A stretch of DNA of 58,929 bases from Candidatus Thorarchaeota archaeon SMTZ1-45 (lineage in GTDB: Archaea > Asgardarchaeota > Thorarchaeia > Thorarchaeales > Thorarchaeaceae). This document shows, piece after piece, positions 26,880-36,498 of the stretch. Position 1 is the first letter of the stretch; each line of letters starts with the position of its first letter. Where the stretch lies: assembly GCA_001563335.1 (NCBI GenBank), contig LRSL01000019.1, positions 1 to 58,929 on the forward strand, in the 5' to 3' direction. The notes beneath the pieces were generated by a model. The model was not told the origin of the DNA and did no database searches. It saw nothing but the letters and a program-made list of their open reading frames with translations. The position numbers and the translations under genes were made by a program.

Positions 26880-27386
26880 ATGAATGAGCCCTTCACTATC
26901 CGTCAATTTCATCCAAATGATATCAAAGACGTAGTGTCAATAAATCAAAGGTGTTTACCAGAGAACTATCCAGATCAGTTCTTCATGGGATTATTTTATC
27001 ATGCACCAAAAGCATTCTATGTCGCAGAATATGAAGGGGAAATTATTGGATACATAATGTGCAGAATTGAAAGGGGCATTTCTGGATTTGGACGAATGCC
27101 AGTAAAGAAGGGACACATTGTTTCAGTAGCAGTCCTGCAATCGATGAGACATAAGGGAATTGGAACTGCGCTGATTAACGCGGGAATGGAGGGTATGAAA
27201 GAATATGGAGCCAGTGAGTTTTTCCTAGAAGTCAGAAAGACAAATGAAGATGCAATTGGTGTATATGAAAATCTTGGCTATTCTGTTCGGCGAGTATTAA
27301 GAGGATATTATCGGGATGGTGAAGATGCCTATCTAATGATTAAAAAAGGAAACGGCGAGATAGAGGAAGGGGTTGTAGATGAGTGA
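26880..27386 (+). CDS. rimI: N-terminal acetyltransferase (archaeal RimI/Naa10-like)
   Basis: GNAT-family enzyme of about 168 residues that adds an acetyl group to protein N-termini using acetyl-CoA. Features: CLPENYPDQFF near the start, VAVLQSMRHKGIGTALI with the acetyl-CoA pyrophosphate loop at about 85-100, and the final segment AIGVYENLGYSVRRVLRGYY. This matches the archaeal N-alpha acetyltransferase. The ATG at 26880 is chosen; a TATA-like AGCAATAAAAG lies about 30 bases upstream. The stop overlaps the next gene by 8 bases, so the two are co-transcribed. Confidence 0.9.
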   Translation: MNEPFTIRQFHPNDIKDVVSINQRCLPENYPDQFFMGLFYHAPKAFYVAEYEGEIIGYIMCRIERGISGFGRMPVKKGHIVSVAVLQSMRHKGIGTALINAGMEGMKEYGASEFFLEVRKTNEDAIGVYENLGYSVRRVLRGYYRDGEDAYLMIKKGNGEIEEGVVDE

Positions 27387-28296
27387 CCGGATTGTGGTCC
27401 CACTAATCCCAGATTGTTCTGCATGTATTGTAAACAGTCTGAAGACGCTCATACCACATCTAACAGAAGACAGGGAAGAACAGAACAAGTTTTTCTCATT
27501 TGCATTCAAACGAATCTCAGAGGGCTACAGAAAGAATCTTACTCCAATACTTCTATCAGTTCAACTCTACCAAGAACTATACAAAATGGGAGGAGTTGAA
27601 GACCCATACTTTGAGATCAAGAAACTAAGCAAAGATTACGCTCTCAAAGTACTTCCATCAATTGAAAGGAAGATAGGTGTCTTTCAGGGATATGAGAGAT
27701 TGAGAGCTTGTCTAGCCGCTTCTATTACTGGCAATGTTATCGATTATAATACTGCAGAGCATAAACCAGATCTTGAAGTATTAATTGATGTCTTCGAGTC
27801 CATCCTTAACCAGGGATTTAGTGTTGATGACTCTGAATCTTTGTGGCAGTCTCTGAATTCAAAGAAAGGAAAACTACTGTTTGTTGCAGACAACGCAGGA
27901 GAAGTCATTCTTGATGTTCCATTACTAAGATTCTTGAAGGAGCTTGGCTGGAAAACGACATTTGTGGTGAAGGGTAGACCAATGGTCAATGATGCAACTG
28001 AAGATGATGTTAAAGGCACAGAGATAGAACAGCTAGCTACTATTGCGAATAGTGGTGCTTGGGCACATGGGGTGCCTCTTAGATATGTAAGCCAGGAGTT
28101 TCTTGACTTGATGTCAGAGAGTGATATTATCATTTCTAAAGGGCAAGCTAATATTGAAACTGTTCCAGAGATTCAACAAAAGTTTGGTGTGGAAACCTAT
28201 TATATCACTAAAGCTAAGTGTTCACACATCTCCCAAGCAATTGGAGCAAAAAAAGGCGACAATGTTATTCTAAAACATCCAAAAATTACCGCTTAA
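27379..28296 (+). CDS. DUF89-family metal-dependent phosphatase
   Basis: The 305 residues match the DUF89/ARMT1-like family of damage-control phosphatases, which remove phosphate from misformed sugar phosphates or coenzyme derivatives. The N-terminal PDCSACIVNSL is typical of the archaeal branch. The catalytic core has FVADNAGEVILDVPLL, then VVKGRPMVNDATEDDV, and SDIIISKGQANIE with the metal-binding acidic residues. The ATG at 27379 overlaps the acetyltransferase stop and follows GGAAGGGG. It ends 118 bases before the thermosome gene. Confidence 0.9.
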   Translation: MSDRIVVPLIPDCSACIVNSLKTLIPHLTEDREEQNKFFSFAFKRISEGYRKNLTPILLSVQLYQELYKMGGVEDPYFEIKKLSKDYALKVLPSIERKIGVFQGYERLRACLAASITGNVIDYNTAEHKPDLEVLIDVFESILNQGFSVDDSESLWQSLNSKKGKLLFVADNAGEVILDVPLLRFLKELGWKTTFVVKGRPMVNDATEDDVKGTEIEQLATIANSGAWAHGVPLRYVSQEFLDLMSESDIIISKGQANIETVPEIQQKFGVETYYITKAKCSHISQAIGAKKGDNVILKHPKITA

Positions 28297-28302
28297 AAGT
28301 AA

Positions 28303-28314
28303 CGTTTAAAAACG
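28303..28314 (+). promoter_or_regulatory. Thermosome promoter with palindromic TATA
   Basis: CGTTTAAAAACG carries the TATA-like TTTAAAAA inside a CGTTT / AAACG inverted repeat. A second inverted repeat, GTCAGT (28364-28369) and ACTGAC (28378-28383), is in the leader. Either could be a heat-shock control site; this is inferred from position only. Confidence 0.45.
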
Positions 28315-28414
28315 AAAGCTTCCGCGAAGTGCATGTACAGTTTTCTTGAACTGGTCAAAATCAGTCAGTATTATGTCACTGACGAATCAGACCAGTAAAG
28401 GGAGGAACTAATTA

Positions 28415-30052
28415 ATGAGTCAACAAGTACCGGTGATAGTTCTAAGAGAAGACACCGAGAGAACACGTGGTCGTGATGCTCAAAGAAATAACATCATGGC
28501 GGCTATTGTGATTGCTGAAGCAGTGAAGTCCGCTCTTGGGCCCAAGGGTATGGACAAGATGCTCGTTGATAGTTTCGGTGATATTACTGTCAGTAATGAT
28601 GGAGCGACAATCCTGAAAGAGATGGATGTTGCACATCCTGCCGCAAAGATGGTGATTGAGGTCGCAAAAACTGTGGATTCAGAAGTTGGAGATGGCACCA
28701 CCACAGCAGCTATTCTGACTGGTGATTTGCTGAAGCAGGCTGAAACTTTGCTTGACCAGAAAATACATCCAACTACAATTATCAGTGGCTACAGAAAAGC
28801 CACACAGAAAGCATTGGAGGTCATAGAGTCTGTTGAAGAGAAAGTAGACCCAGCAGACAAGGACTACAAGAAGATCCTCATGGATGTTGCAAAGACATCT
28901 ATGTCCAGCAAGTTTGTATCTGGATCAAAAGACATTCTAGCAAAGATAGTTGTTGATGCAGTTTTATCAGTGGCAAAAGAACTGGCTGAAGGTGAGGAAT
29001 TGGATGTTGATGACATTCCTAGACAAAAGCAAGTTGGAATGTCTGTCGACAGGACCGAGCTCGTAAAAGGCCTAGTTCTTGACAAAGAGATAGTTCATGC
29101 TGGAATGCCAAAGCGGGTTGAGAATGCTAAGATTGCATTACTTGAAGCTGCTCTTGAAGTCACGAAGACTGAGTTCGATGCAAAAATCTCAATTACAGCT
29201 CCAAGCTCTATGCAAAGCTTCCTTGATGAGGAGGAGCGAATGCTCAAGAGTATGGTTGACAAGATCGTTGAAGCAGGAGCAAACGTCGTAATCGCTCAGA
29301 AAGGCATTGATGATGTTGTGCAACACTATCTAGCAAAAGAGGGTATTCTAGCAGTCAGGAGAATCAAGAAGTCAGACGTTGAGCGCCTACACAAGACTAC
29401 AGGTGCGACCATCGTTTCTAAGATTCAGAATCTAACAGCAGCAGACCTAGGGACTGCAAAGCTCGTAGAGCAAAGAGATGTTGGTGATGACAAGATGTTG
29501 TTTGTTGAAGGTACTCCAAAGTCGAGTGTCGTCACACTTCTTGTCAGAGGTGGCACAGACCACATAGTCGATGAGGTTGACCGTGCTCTTAATGATGCTC
29601 TATACGTCACTAGAGATGTAATCATGCATCCTGCAGTCACTTATGGTGGCGGTGCACTAGCTGCTGAGATCTCAAAACAGCTCAGAGATTATTCGTCAAC
29701 TCTTGAAGGTCGTGAACAGTATGCAGTGAATGCCTACGCCGATGCTATCGAATCTCTGCCCAATGCCCTTGCTGAAAATGCAGGTCTCGATCCCATTGAT
29801 GTCATTGTCGACCTGAGGAAGGCACACACAGAGGGCAAAGTGTATCATGGCATCAATCTCACAAAGGGTAAAGTAGACGATATGAAAGCAGCGCGTATTG
29901 TGGAGGCAGCTATTGTCAATAGACAGATTGTTATGTCAGCAGCTGAGGCAGCACAAATGATTCTCAAAATCGATGATGTCATTAGCTCCAAGGGAGGTCC
30001 CAGCATGGGTGGTGGCCCAAGAGACAATGGCGACATCGGTGATGATGAATAG
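28415..30052 (+). CDS. thsA: Thermosome subunit (group II chaperonin)
   Basis: Folds proteins in the cytoplasm as part of an archaeal two-ring chaperonin related to eukaryotic CCT. The 545 residues are the usual length and the sequence is clean. Equatorial motifs include ALGPKGMDKMLVD, TVSNDGATILKEM, and VGDGTTTAAILTGDLL (ATP binding), with the apical region at about 200-370 and a Gly-rich C-terminus (GGPSMGGGPRD) that ends acidic. The ATG at 28415 follows GGGAGGAAC. It is followed 36 bases later by the Rpo6 fusion gene, probably in one operon. Confidence 0.97.
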   Translation: MSQQVPVIVLREDTERTRGRDAQRNNIMAAIVIAEAVKSALGPKGMDKMLVDSFGDITVSNDGATILKEMDVAHPAAKMVIEVAKTVDSEVGDGTTTAAILTGDLLKQAETLLDQKIHPTTIISGYRKATQKALEVIESVEEKVDPADKDYKKILMDVAKTSMSSKFVSGSKDILAKIVVDAVLSVAKELAEGEELDVDDIPRQKQVGMSVDRTELVKGLVLDKEIVHAGMPKRVENAKIALLEAALEVTKTEFDAKISITAPSSMQSFLDEEERMLKSMVDKIVEAGANVVIAQKGIDDVVQHYLAKEGILAVRRIKKSDVERLHKTTGATIVSKIQNLTAADLGTAKLVEQRDVGDDKMLFVEGTPKSSVVTLLVRGGTDHIVDEVDRALNDALYVTRDVIMHPAVTYGGGALAAEISKQLRDYSSTLEGREQYAVNAYADAIESLPNALAENAGLDPIDVIVDLRKAHTEGKVYHGINLTKGKVDDMKAARIVEAAIVNRQIVMSAAEAAQMILKIDDVISSKGGPSMGGGPRDNGDIGDDE

Positions 30053-30088
30053 AAAGAGTCAAACGTGGAACAGAATCAGGTGTAGCTC

Positions 30089-30763
30089 ATGTCAGAAGGC
30101 TCTGAAGAACCCAAGAATGATGAAACTGAAGAATCAGATGAGCCAACTATTGAAGAGATAGTAGCTCTCTTGACCAACATTCCAGGTGTTGGTCCAAAGA
30201 CAGCAGAGAAACTTGCTGCTGCAGGCTTTGACACGCTGGAGAAGGTAGTCAAAGCGGATAAGGAAGAACTAGCTGCTGCAGTTGCAGGTCTTAGTGTTGC
30301 AAAAGCTGAAGCTACAATAGCTGATGCAGCAGACCTTCTTGAGAAGGTTAAGTCTGGAGCCATTGACCTGAGTGGTAGATCGAAATCCAAAAGGAAGAAA
30401 GCTCCTGAGCCTGAACCGGATAGGCACGTGCTAGAACCTATCGCAGCCATAGCTAAGGCTGAGGAACGTAAGAAACTTATGACTGGCTATGATGAAGAGA
30501 AGCTAGCGATGGGAATTCCTGTTGGTCCGAAGTGGCTCACCAAATTTGAAAAAGCCCGCATAATTGGTGCTCGAGCCCTTCAGATCTCAATGGGAGCTCC
30601 AGTTTTAATAGACATGAAGACAGCTCCAACGGGACGTTTCGGTTTCGCTGAGGCTGAACTCAGAGCCGGGGTTCTACCTATGACTGTTCGAAGGACTCTT
30701 CCCACTGGCGAGTATCACGATATTCCATTGTCAATACTTTTAAAGAACACGAGGTTGGACTAG
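30089..30763 (+). CDS. rpo6: RNA polymerase subunit Rpo6 (RPB6) fused to a helix-hairpin-helix domain
   Basis: The C-terminal part, residues about 145-218, is the RNA polymerase K/Rpo6 subunit: [20 protein letters not shown] then [15 protein letters not shown], close to RPB6. The N-terminal part begins with an acidic stretch (1-22), then a helix-hairpin-helix domain at about 22-85 ([23 protein letters not shown] and [15 protein letters not shown]), like the DNA-binding domain at the N-terminus of RadA. A charged linker, with KSKRKK at 98-104, joins them. Archaeal Rpo6 alone is about 55-110 residues, so 224 is unusually long. The frame is intact, codons agree with neighbours, and the ATG follows AGGTG. 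It is probably co-transcribed with the thermosome. Confidence 0.88.
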   Translation: MSEGSEEPKNDETEESDEPTIEEIVALLTNIPGVGPKTAEKLAAAGFDTLEKVVKADKEELAAAVAGLSVAKAEATIADAADLLEKVKSGAIDLSGRSKSKRKKAPEPEPDRHVLEPIAAIAKAEERKKLMTGYDEEKLAMGIPVGPKWLTKFEKARIIGARALQISMGAPVLIDMKTAPTGRFGFAEAELRAGVLPMTVRRTLPTGEYHDIPLSILLKNTRLD

Positions 30764-30868
30764 TTCCAGCCTCGTTGCTCATTTTCTTTTCAAACATCTG
30801 TATGTGCAATCATACTACGCCTTAAAAGCAAGTCATTAAATTCATAGTACTCCTAATGGTGAGTAAAC

Positions 30869-32191
30869 ATGCAGGAAACTTTACTACCCAGTCAAGTACT
30901 AATTGTCAAAATCTTACTGGGTTTTGTAGTTGGTGCTCTTATTGGTTTAGAGCGTCAGAAGAAGTTGGATGCTGAACGTGTTGTTGGGGTACGATCATTC
31001 GGTCTGCATAGTTTACTTGGCACACTTGCTGCATACTCATCTCAGATGTTAGGTGAATCTGTAATTCTAATTTACTCAATAGTAATTTCATGCATACTCG
31101 TCACCACACAGATATACTACAAGATATTTCGGGCTGGAGGAAAGGGTCTTACAACCTCACTTGTGTTTGCAATATCATTTGTTCTTGGAGTTCTTGTTGG
31201 ATTAGACATTCCAGAGGAAGGAGTAGTTATTGGGGAACTCAGTGTACTAGCAATGACTGTGTCATTTGGTGTGTTTGTTGTCCTTTGGTTCAAAGAGGAA
31301 CTCGCCCATGCTGTGGAGGTTATTACTCGTGATGAAATGATAAGTGCTGTTGAACTGGGTGTAATAATTCTCTTTCTCTGGCCTCTGGTGCCGGAATCAG
31401 TAGTGATAGGAGCAATAGAGTATCCCTCTTTCACAATTTACCTTCTAATTGTCATTCTTCTTTCCATTAGTTTTGCAAACTACCTACTAGTAAAGAAGTT
31501 CAAAGACAAAGGAGTCTATTTCTTTGGATTTTTTGGAGGTTTGGCAAACAGTGAAGCTGCAGCTACAAGTGTTACTGACTTCTATGTCCATTCAGAACGC
31601 AGAGGGTCAGGTAAAATCTCTTTATCGATCATTCTTTCAAATGTAGCAATGATAGTTCGAAATGGATTCCTTCTCGTTATACTGGATACAACATTCAGAT
31701 TGTTTGGTTTGTATCTGATACCTATTGCACTCATTATCATATTCAGTATGATTCGTATTATTCTGGAGGAACGTTCAGAAGACCGCCCAGATGCACAGAT
31801 GTTCGATATTAAACTTGTTTCACCATTTGAATTTGGGGCGGCTCTTCGTTTCGCAGCAATATTTGCAGTTGTCTATCTAGTGCAGCTAATTCTGACTATA
31901 ACATTTAGTGATGCTGGAGTTATTGTTGCAGCTATCATAGGCGGTTTTGTATCCGCAGGGGCTGTCGTTGCCAGTGCTGCGACTTTATTCGTAACAGGAG
32001 AAATGACTATTTCTATCGCATTCAATGCAATCATTCTTGCCACTACAATGTCAGTTCTAAACAAGATGCTTTACACGTATCTTGCTGATAGACAAACAGC
32101 ACTTTTGAAGAAGGTTGCACGGGATTCAATCATGATTGGAGCATTCTTGATTATCTATCTTCTTCTGTTGTCGCTTGGACTTTTAATCTAG
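30869..32191 (+). CDS. MgtC/DUF4010-type membrane protein
   Basis: Membrane protein of 440 residues. The N-terminal half is MgtC/SapB-like: ILLGFVVGALIGLERQKK then VGVRSFGLHSLLGTLAA and a long hydrophobic bundle. The C-terminal half, from about 230, is a second hydrophobic bundle of the DUF4010 type that often follows it (FFGFFGGLANSEAAATSVTDFYV). MgtC-related proteins are tied to magnesium homeostasis in bacteria; the biochemical function of this long form is unknown. A TATA-like CTTAAAAGC is about 45 bases before the ATG. It is independent of the rpo6 transcript. Confidence 0.85.
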   Translation: MQETLLPSQVLIVKILLGFVVGALIGLERQKKLDAERVVGVRSFGLHSLLGTLAAYSSQMLGESVILIYSIVISCILVTTQIYYKIFRAGGKGLTTSLVFAISFVLGVLVGLDIPEEGVVIGELSVLAMTVSFGVFVVLWFKEELAHAVEVITRDEMISAVELGVIILFLWPLVPESVVIGAIEYPSFTIYLLIVILLSISFANYLLVKKFKDKGVYFFGFFGGLANSEAAATSVTDFYVHSERRGSGKISLSIILSNVAMIVRNGFLLVILDTTFRLFGLYLIPIALIIIFSMIRIILEERSEDRPDAQMFDIKLVSPFEFGAALRFAAIFAVVYLVQLILTITFSDAGVIVAAIIGGFVSAGAVVASAATLFVTGEMTISIAFNAIILATTMSVLNKMLYTYLADRQTALLKKVARDSIMIGAFLIIYLLLLSLGLLI

Positions 32192-32352
32192 CAGAACATT
32201 GAAAATCCAACACAAGACTTAAAGTGGAAGAAAACAGACTCGCTGTCGGTGACAAAAGTGATAGATGGTGGATTTGTTCATCCAAATGAATAGACCTAGT
32301 GCAACCTCCGCCAGCTCCACATGTGACCGAAACGTATTCTGGAGGAATTCCA

Positions 32353-33666
32353 ATGAGTGAGATGAGAACAGTTCGAGGTATGAGAGACCTCATGGGCTTA
32401 GAAATGCAGGTTAAGAACTATCTAATGGAAACTGCAATTCAGGTCTTTGAACAATATGGATATGAGCCCTTGGATTCTCCAGTAATGGAACTCTGGGAAA
32501 CGTTATCAGCCAAAGGTGGAGAAGAGGTTGAAGCTGAAACATTCAAGTTTACGGATAAAGGGGATCGAGATGTTGGTCTAAGGTTTGATCTCACTGTTCC
32601 TCTTGCAAGAATTGTTGCTACCAACCCGCATTTGCCCAAACCATTCAAGCGTTATGCTGTCGGTAAGGCATGGAGGTACGATAGACCACAAGCCGGCAGA
32701 TATCGAGAGTTTGAGCAAGCAGATGTGGATATCGTGGGAGCTGAGAGTGTAGCAGCAGATGCCGAAGTTGTTCTAGTTGCACTTGAATTTCTCAAGCGTG
32801 TTCTTGGTTCAAACTATCTGATTCGCATCAACAACCGCAAGGTTCTTCGTGGTATGACAGAAAAAGCAGGAGTCACAGATGATCTTGCTTTTGAATGCTT
32901 CCGTGCAATAGACAAGCTAGATAAGATTGGTAAAGAAGGAGTCCTTCAGGAGCTTGAATCAAGGGGCATAGGCAAGGAGCAGAGTAATTTCCTTATTGAT
33001 GCGATAGCAATCAAGGGTAGTGGAAAATCCGTTCTAAAAAAATTCAGAAATATCCTAATAGGTTCAGATATTGGAAATGAGGGAATTGATGAACTTACAC
33101 TTATGGCGGAGATATTTGAAGAGAGTGGAGTTTCGCAATTCATCGAATTTGACATGTCGCTCGCCAGAGGCTTGGATTATTACACTGGTCCTGTCTTTGA
33201 AGGCAGATATCTAGGTGAACCTGAAGTTGGTTCTATCTTGGGTGGCGGTCGTTATGACCGACTCATCGAAAAGTTTGGAGGACTATCAGCACCAGCAACT
33301 GGTATTTCCCTAGGTATTGGAAGATTAATTGATGTTGTAATTGCGAGAGGCATGGGAAAAGAACTCATGAAACAACTCGATATTTTCATAGCTCCAATTA
33401 ATCGTAACATGCTTCGATACGCGATTTCGTTTCAGACAAAGCTCGTACAAGCTGGTTTCTCGTGTGAGGTTGATTTAATGGAGAGACCACTCAAAAAAAT
33501 CCTAGAACAGGCAGATTTGAAGAATGCTAAGTACACGATCATTGTTGGGGAACGTGACTTGGAGAAAGGAGAAGTTAGTATTCGGGATATGACTTCCAAA
33601 AAAACAAAACAAGTCAAGATAGAATCATTGACAGGTTATCTAGCCAAAGCTCTCGAAAAGGATTAA
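32353..33666 (+). CDS. hisS: Histidyl-tRNA synthetase
   Basis: Charges tRNA-His with histidine. About 437 residues. Class II motif 1 (residues about 60-90), motif 2 in RYDRPQAGRYREFEQADVDI, and the histidine-binding ARGLDYYTGPVFE and LGGGRYDRLIEKFGG are all present, followed by the C-terminal anticodon-binding domain (about 330-437, MKQLDIFIAPINRN to the end). The ATG at 32353 is chosen because GGAGGAATT lies 5 bases before it; the frame extends back to 32299 without a good start. It is preceded by the convergent-free gap after the MgtC gene and followed by the MEMO gene 60 bases on. Confidence 0.97.
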   Translation: MSEMRTVRGMRDLMGLEMQVKNYLMETAIQVFEQYGYEPLDSPVMELWETLSAKGGEEVEAETFKFTDKGDRDVGLRFDLTVPLARIVATNPHLPKPFKRYAVGKAWRYDRPQAGRYREFEQADVDIVGAESVAADAEVVLVALEFLKRVLGSNYLIRINNRKVLRGMTEKAGVTDDLAFECFRAIDKLDKIGKEGVLQELESRGIGKEQSNFLIDAIAIKGSGKSVLKKFRNILIGSDIGNEGIDELTLMAEIFEESGVSQFIEFDMSLARGLDYYTGPVFEGRYLGEPEVGSILGGGRYDRLIEKFGGLSAPATGISLGIGRLIDVVIARGMGKELMKQLDIFIAPINRNMLRYAISFQTKLVQAGFSCEVDLMERPLKKILEQADLKNAKYTIIVGERDLEKGEVSIRDMTSKKTKQVKIESLTGYLAKALEKD

Positions 33667-33726
33667 GACATACCTTTCATCACTTTCATTGAGAGAAGAT
33701 TTCACGGAGACCAAAGGCTTTTTTCA

Positions 33727-34596
33727 TTGAGTGATAATGCTGTCTATGGGATTACTATGGTTCGAATGCCAGTGGTCGCAGGACGATTTTACGAGGGAAA
33801 AGAGGATTTGCTTCAAGAACGCTTGAAAAACTGCTTCACAGGTTCTCTAGGACCTGGAAGACTTCCAGATGGAGAACCTGGTTCAGTGAGGTCTCTAAAG
33901 GCTGTAGTTGCTCCGCATGCGGGCTACATGTACTCCGGAATGCCTGCAGCACATACATATCTTAGTGTTTTTGAAGATGGAATACCAGATCATATTGTTA
34001 TGCTCGGACCAAATCATACAGGAATTGGTGCAAGAGTAGCTGTTTGTAATGAAGACTGGCAGACACCATTAGGTATAGCACAATACGATAGTGTTCTAGG
34101 AGCTGCGATTGTTGAGGAAGATGAGTATGCCACATTCGACTGCGTAGCGCATAGTAATGAACACTCACTTGAAGTTCAGGTCCCATTCCTGCAATACACG
34201 TTTGGACCTGGTGTAAGCTTCGTACCTATCTGCCTATCAGACCAGTCCTATGTTGTTTGCGAGTCAATTGGTAAGACATTGGCTAAATTGGCTGGAGAGA
34301 TGGATATTCTTGTTATTGCTAGCTCTGATTTCACACACTTTGAATCAGCTGAGAGTGCACGTAAAAAAGACAATCAAGCAATGGAATTTCTTGAATTCCT
34401 TGACCCAGAAGGATTCCTATCATTTATACGTGCACACAGAGTGAGTATATGTGGAGCAGGACCAATCGCAGCAGCTATGATTTTCGCAAAAGAGAAAGGT
34501 GCATCACAATTCAATCTCCTAAAGTATACGACATCTGGGGATATAACCAAGGATAACTCAAGTGTTGTTGCCTATGTAGCAGCAACTATCGTCTAG
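33727..34596 (+). CDS. MEMO-family protein
   Basis: The 289 residues match the conserved MEMO (mediator of ErbB2 cell motility) family found in archaea, bacteria and eukaryotes. Metal-site residues are visible: VVAPHAGYMYSGMPAAH, MLGPNHTG, SSDFTHFESA and SICGAGPIAAAM, where His, His and Cys would bind iron or copper in the human protein. It is related to LigB-type dioxygenases, but its archaeal role is unknown. The start is a TTG at 33727; an in-frame ATG (MVRMPVVAG) is ten codons downstream and is a fair alternative. It overlaps the end of the convergent MFS gene by 4 bases. Confidence 0.92.
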   Translation: MSDNAVYGITMVRMPVVAGRFYEGKEDLLQERLKNCFTGSLGPGRLPDGEPGSVRSLKAVVAPHAGYMYSGMPAAHTYLSVFEDGIPDHIVMLGPNHTGIGARVAVCNEDWQTPLGIAQYDSVLGAAIVEEDEYATFDCVAHSNEHSLEVQVPFLQYTFGPGVSFVPICLSDQSYVVCESIGKTLAKLAGEMDILVIASSDFTHFESAESARKKDNQAMEFLEFLDPEGFLSFIRAHRVSICGAGPIAAAMIFAKEKGASQFNLLKYTTSGDITKDNSSVVAYVAATIV

Positions 34597-35906
34597 CTTT
34601 GAAAGACATTTTCCTCATCATGCATTGATGTACTAGCAATATCAGCAGAACCACCAGGTATGAGGACTGCAGCAACTACTCCACCTATGACTGATACAAC
34701 ACCAGCAATCATCAGGCTGATGCCACTTGAACCAGTATCATCGAAAACACGGCCACCAATGAGTGGGCTGACAGCATAGGCACTGTTACTTACTGCGCCA
34801 AATAATCCCATGACACTTCCATATGCACTTGGGTCAGTCAGATCAGCAATGAGGGCTTGTATTGCTGGACCACGCATTGACATTCCAATCGCTAAAACGA
34901 TTCCAGCAATAAGGAGTTCTATAACTGTCACAGATATCATGAACATGACCATTGATCCAGCTCCAATTAATGCTCCAATTACTATGAGCCACTTCCTACC
35001 TTTCATATCTGAAAGCTTTCCAAACGTAATGTTTCCAAAAATCATCACTATTCCAATAACACCAAAAAATGCTCCAATCTCAATTGGTTCAACACCTATG
35101 TTGATAACTGCATCAAGTAGGAATGCCACTTCAAGAATTCCCATTGCGAACATGTTTGCAAACATTGCCATTCCAAGCGCCCCATAACTGCCACGAGCTC
35201 TTGACAAGATTAGACCGAGTTTTGATAATGAATTTCGAATTGCTATATGTCGAGGAACATTTTCGCCGACATAGGGGATCTTTCTTGTTGGTTCTTCAAC
35301 GAGCCAATATACCATTGCCATTGTAATTATTGTGATAATGGCGGCAATAATGAAAGGCATACGAATACCCAGATACTGCGCAAGAACTCCTCCCAAAGCT
35401 GGACCAGCAATGAAGCCAACCATATTACCAGTGCTCAAATATCCCATACCAGTTCCTCTATTCTCAATTGTCGTCACATCGGAAACAAATGCGTTTGCCG
35501 CAGGAAAGAATCCTGCTGAAACAGCACCCTCTAATGCTCTCGCAGAAATCATTACAATGACATCCATGGCGAAAGCATAGATGACATTTGCAAAAGCAAA
35601 TCCAAGAAGAGCTCCAAGTAAGACCGGTTTTCTACCAATCCTATCTGAGAAACCACCCAGAGGACCTGCGAAAAGAATACGAGAAATAGCAAATGAAGAG
35701 GCTAGAACGCCAAGCTCAAGACCAGCCATACCAAGTGATTCAATATAGAATGGGAAGATGGGTGTAATAATACCAAACCCTATCTGAAGTACAGCGAGAG
35801 AAAATGCGAGCATCCAAACCTGATAGATTCCAGTCCGACCGTATTTATCCTCAATTAAGGCTTGACTGCTTTCATCTGTACTAAAGGTCTGAGTTTCGGG
35901 GTCCAT
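34593..35906 (-). CDS. MFS transporter
   Basis: Membrane transporter of 437 residues with 12 hydrophobic helices in two halves. The first-half MFS signature is present in the loop between helices 2 and 3: GPLGGFSDRIGRKPVLLGA, and the second half has GKLSDMKGRKWLIVIGALIG. It resembles drug/metabolite efflux members (DHA1 group), but the substrate is unknown. The N-terminal 28 residues are soluble. It ends in the last 4 bases of the MEMO gene and starts 65 bases from the ACT regulator gene. Confidence 0.92.
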   Translation of the reverse strand: MDPETQTFSTDESSQALIEDKYGRTGIYQVWMLAFSLAVLQIGFGIITPIFPFYIESLGMAGLELGVLASSFAISRILFAGPLGGFSDRIGRKPVLLGALLGFAFANVIYAFAMDVIVMISARALEGAVSAGFFPAANAFVSDVTTIENRGTGMGYLSTGNMVGFIAGPALGGVLAQYLGIRMPFIIAAIITIITMAMVYWLVEEPTRKIPYVGENVPRHIAIRNSLSKLGLILSRARGSYGALGMAMFANMFAMGILEVAFLLDAVINIGVEPIEIGAFFGVIGIVMIFGNITFGKLSDMKGRKWLIVIGALIGAGSMVMFMISVTVIELLIAGIVLAIGMSMRGPAIQALIADLTDPSAYGSVMGLFGAVSNSAYAVSPLIGGRVFDDTGSSGISLMIAGVVSVIGGVVAAVLIPGGSADIASTSMHDEENVFQS

Positions 35907-35970
35907 TAATAGAACACTCTCTCGCTCGCAGGATGTGAACCTTTTGAAGGTTTGCTAACGGGCGATTGAT

Positions 35971-36480
35971 TCATTTATCGATGATTACTTTTCGAACACC
36001 CCTAATATCAGCAAGCGTTTCTATGACCTTTCCTGACAGAGGCTCTTCTGTAATCACTTTCAAACAAGGATCTTGATAGATTGCTACATCCTCTGCAAGT
36101 ACCTGTCTAATTGGAATGCCATATCCAGCTATCCTCGATGTAACTTCAGATAGAATCCCTGGTGAACCAGGTGACTCAACAAAGATAGTCACAACCCCAT
36201 AACCAAGTACACTTTTTACTTTTTCAAGCGATGGCCCTGCAGGTCTTAAAAGAGAAAAGAACTCACATAGCTCTTCATTTTCACAAATATCCTCTGTAGT
36301 TGCACGCACTGTACGACGATCAATGCCAAGAGCAGTCCCTAAGGACTTCAGTGGAATCCTAATATCACCACATTTGATTACACCAGGTCTTTCAACATGA
36401 AAGCCATGTCGAACAATTGCCTCAGCAACCTTCAGCCGTTGTGGAGATTCACTGAGGTAATCAACAATAGTACGCCACAT
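35971..36480 (-). CDS. ACT-domain regulator of amino acid metabolism
   Basis: The 169 residues are of the archaeal type of putative regulator with an N-terminal DNA-binding region and a C-terminal ACT domain. The N-terminal part (LKVAEAIVRHGFHVERPG then RIPLKSLGTALGIDRRTVRATTEDIC) holds a helix-turn-helix. The ACT domain at about 93-169 has VVTIFVESPGSPGILSEVTSRIAGYGIPIRQV, which binds small ligands such as amino acids. The target genes are unknown. It is next in the reverse-strand run to the GNAT gene, 18 bases apart, and just upstream of the MFS gene, which it might control. Confidence 0.85.
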   Translation of the reverse strand: MWRTIVDYLSESPQRLKVAEAIVRHGFHVERPGVIKCGDIRIPLKSLGTALGIDRRTVRATTEDICENEELCEFFSLLRPAGPSLEKVKSVLGYGVVTIFVESPGSPGILSEVTSRIAGYGIPIRQVLAEDVAIYQDPCLKVITEEPLSGKVIETLADIRGVRKVIIDK

Positions 36481-36498
36481 AGAGGAGCACCTTGCAAA

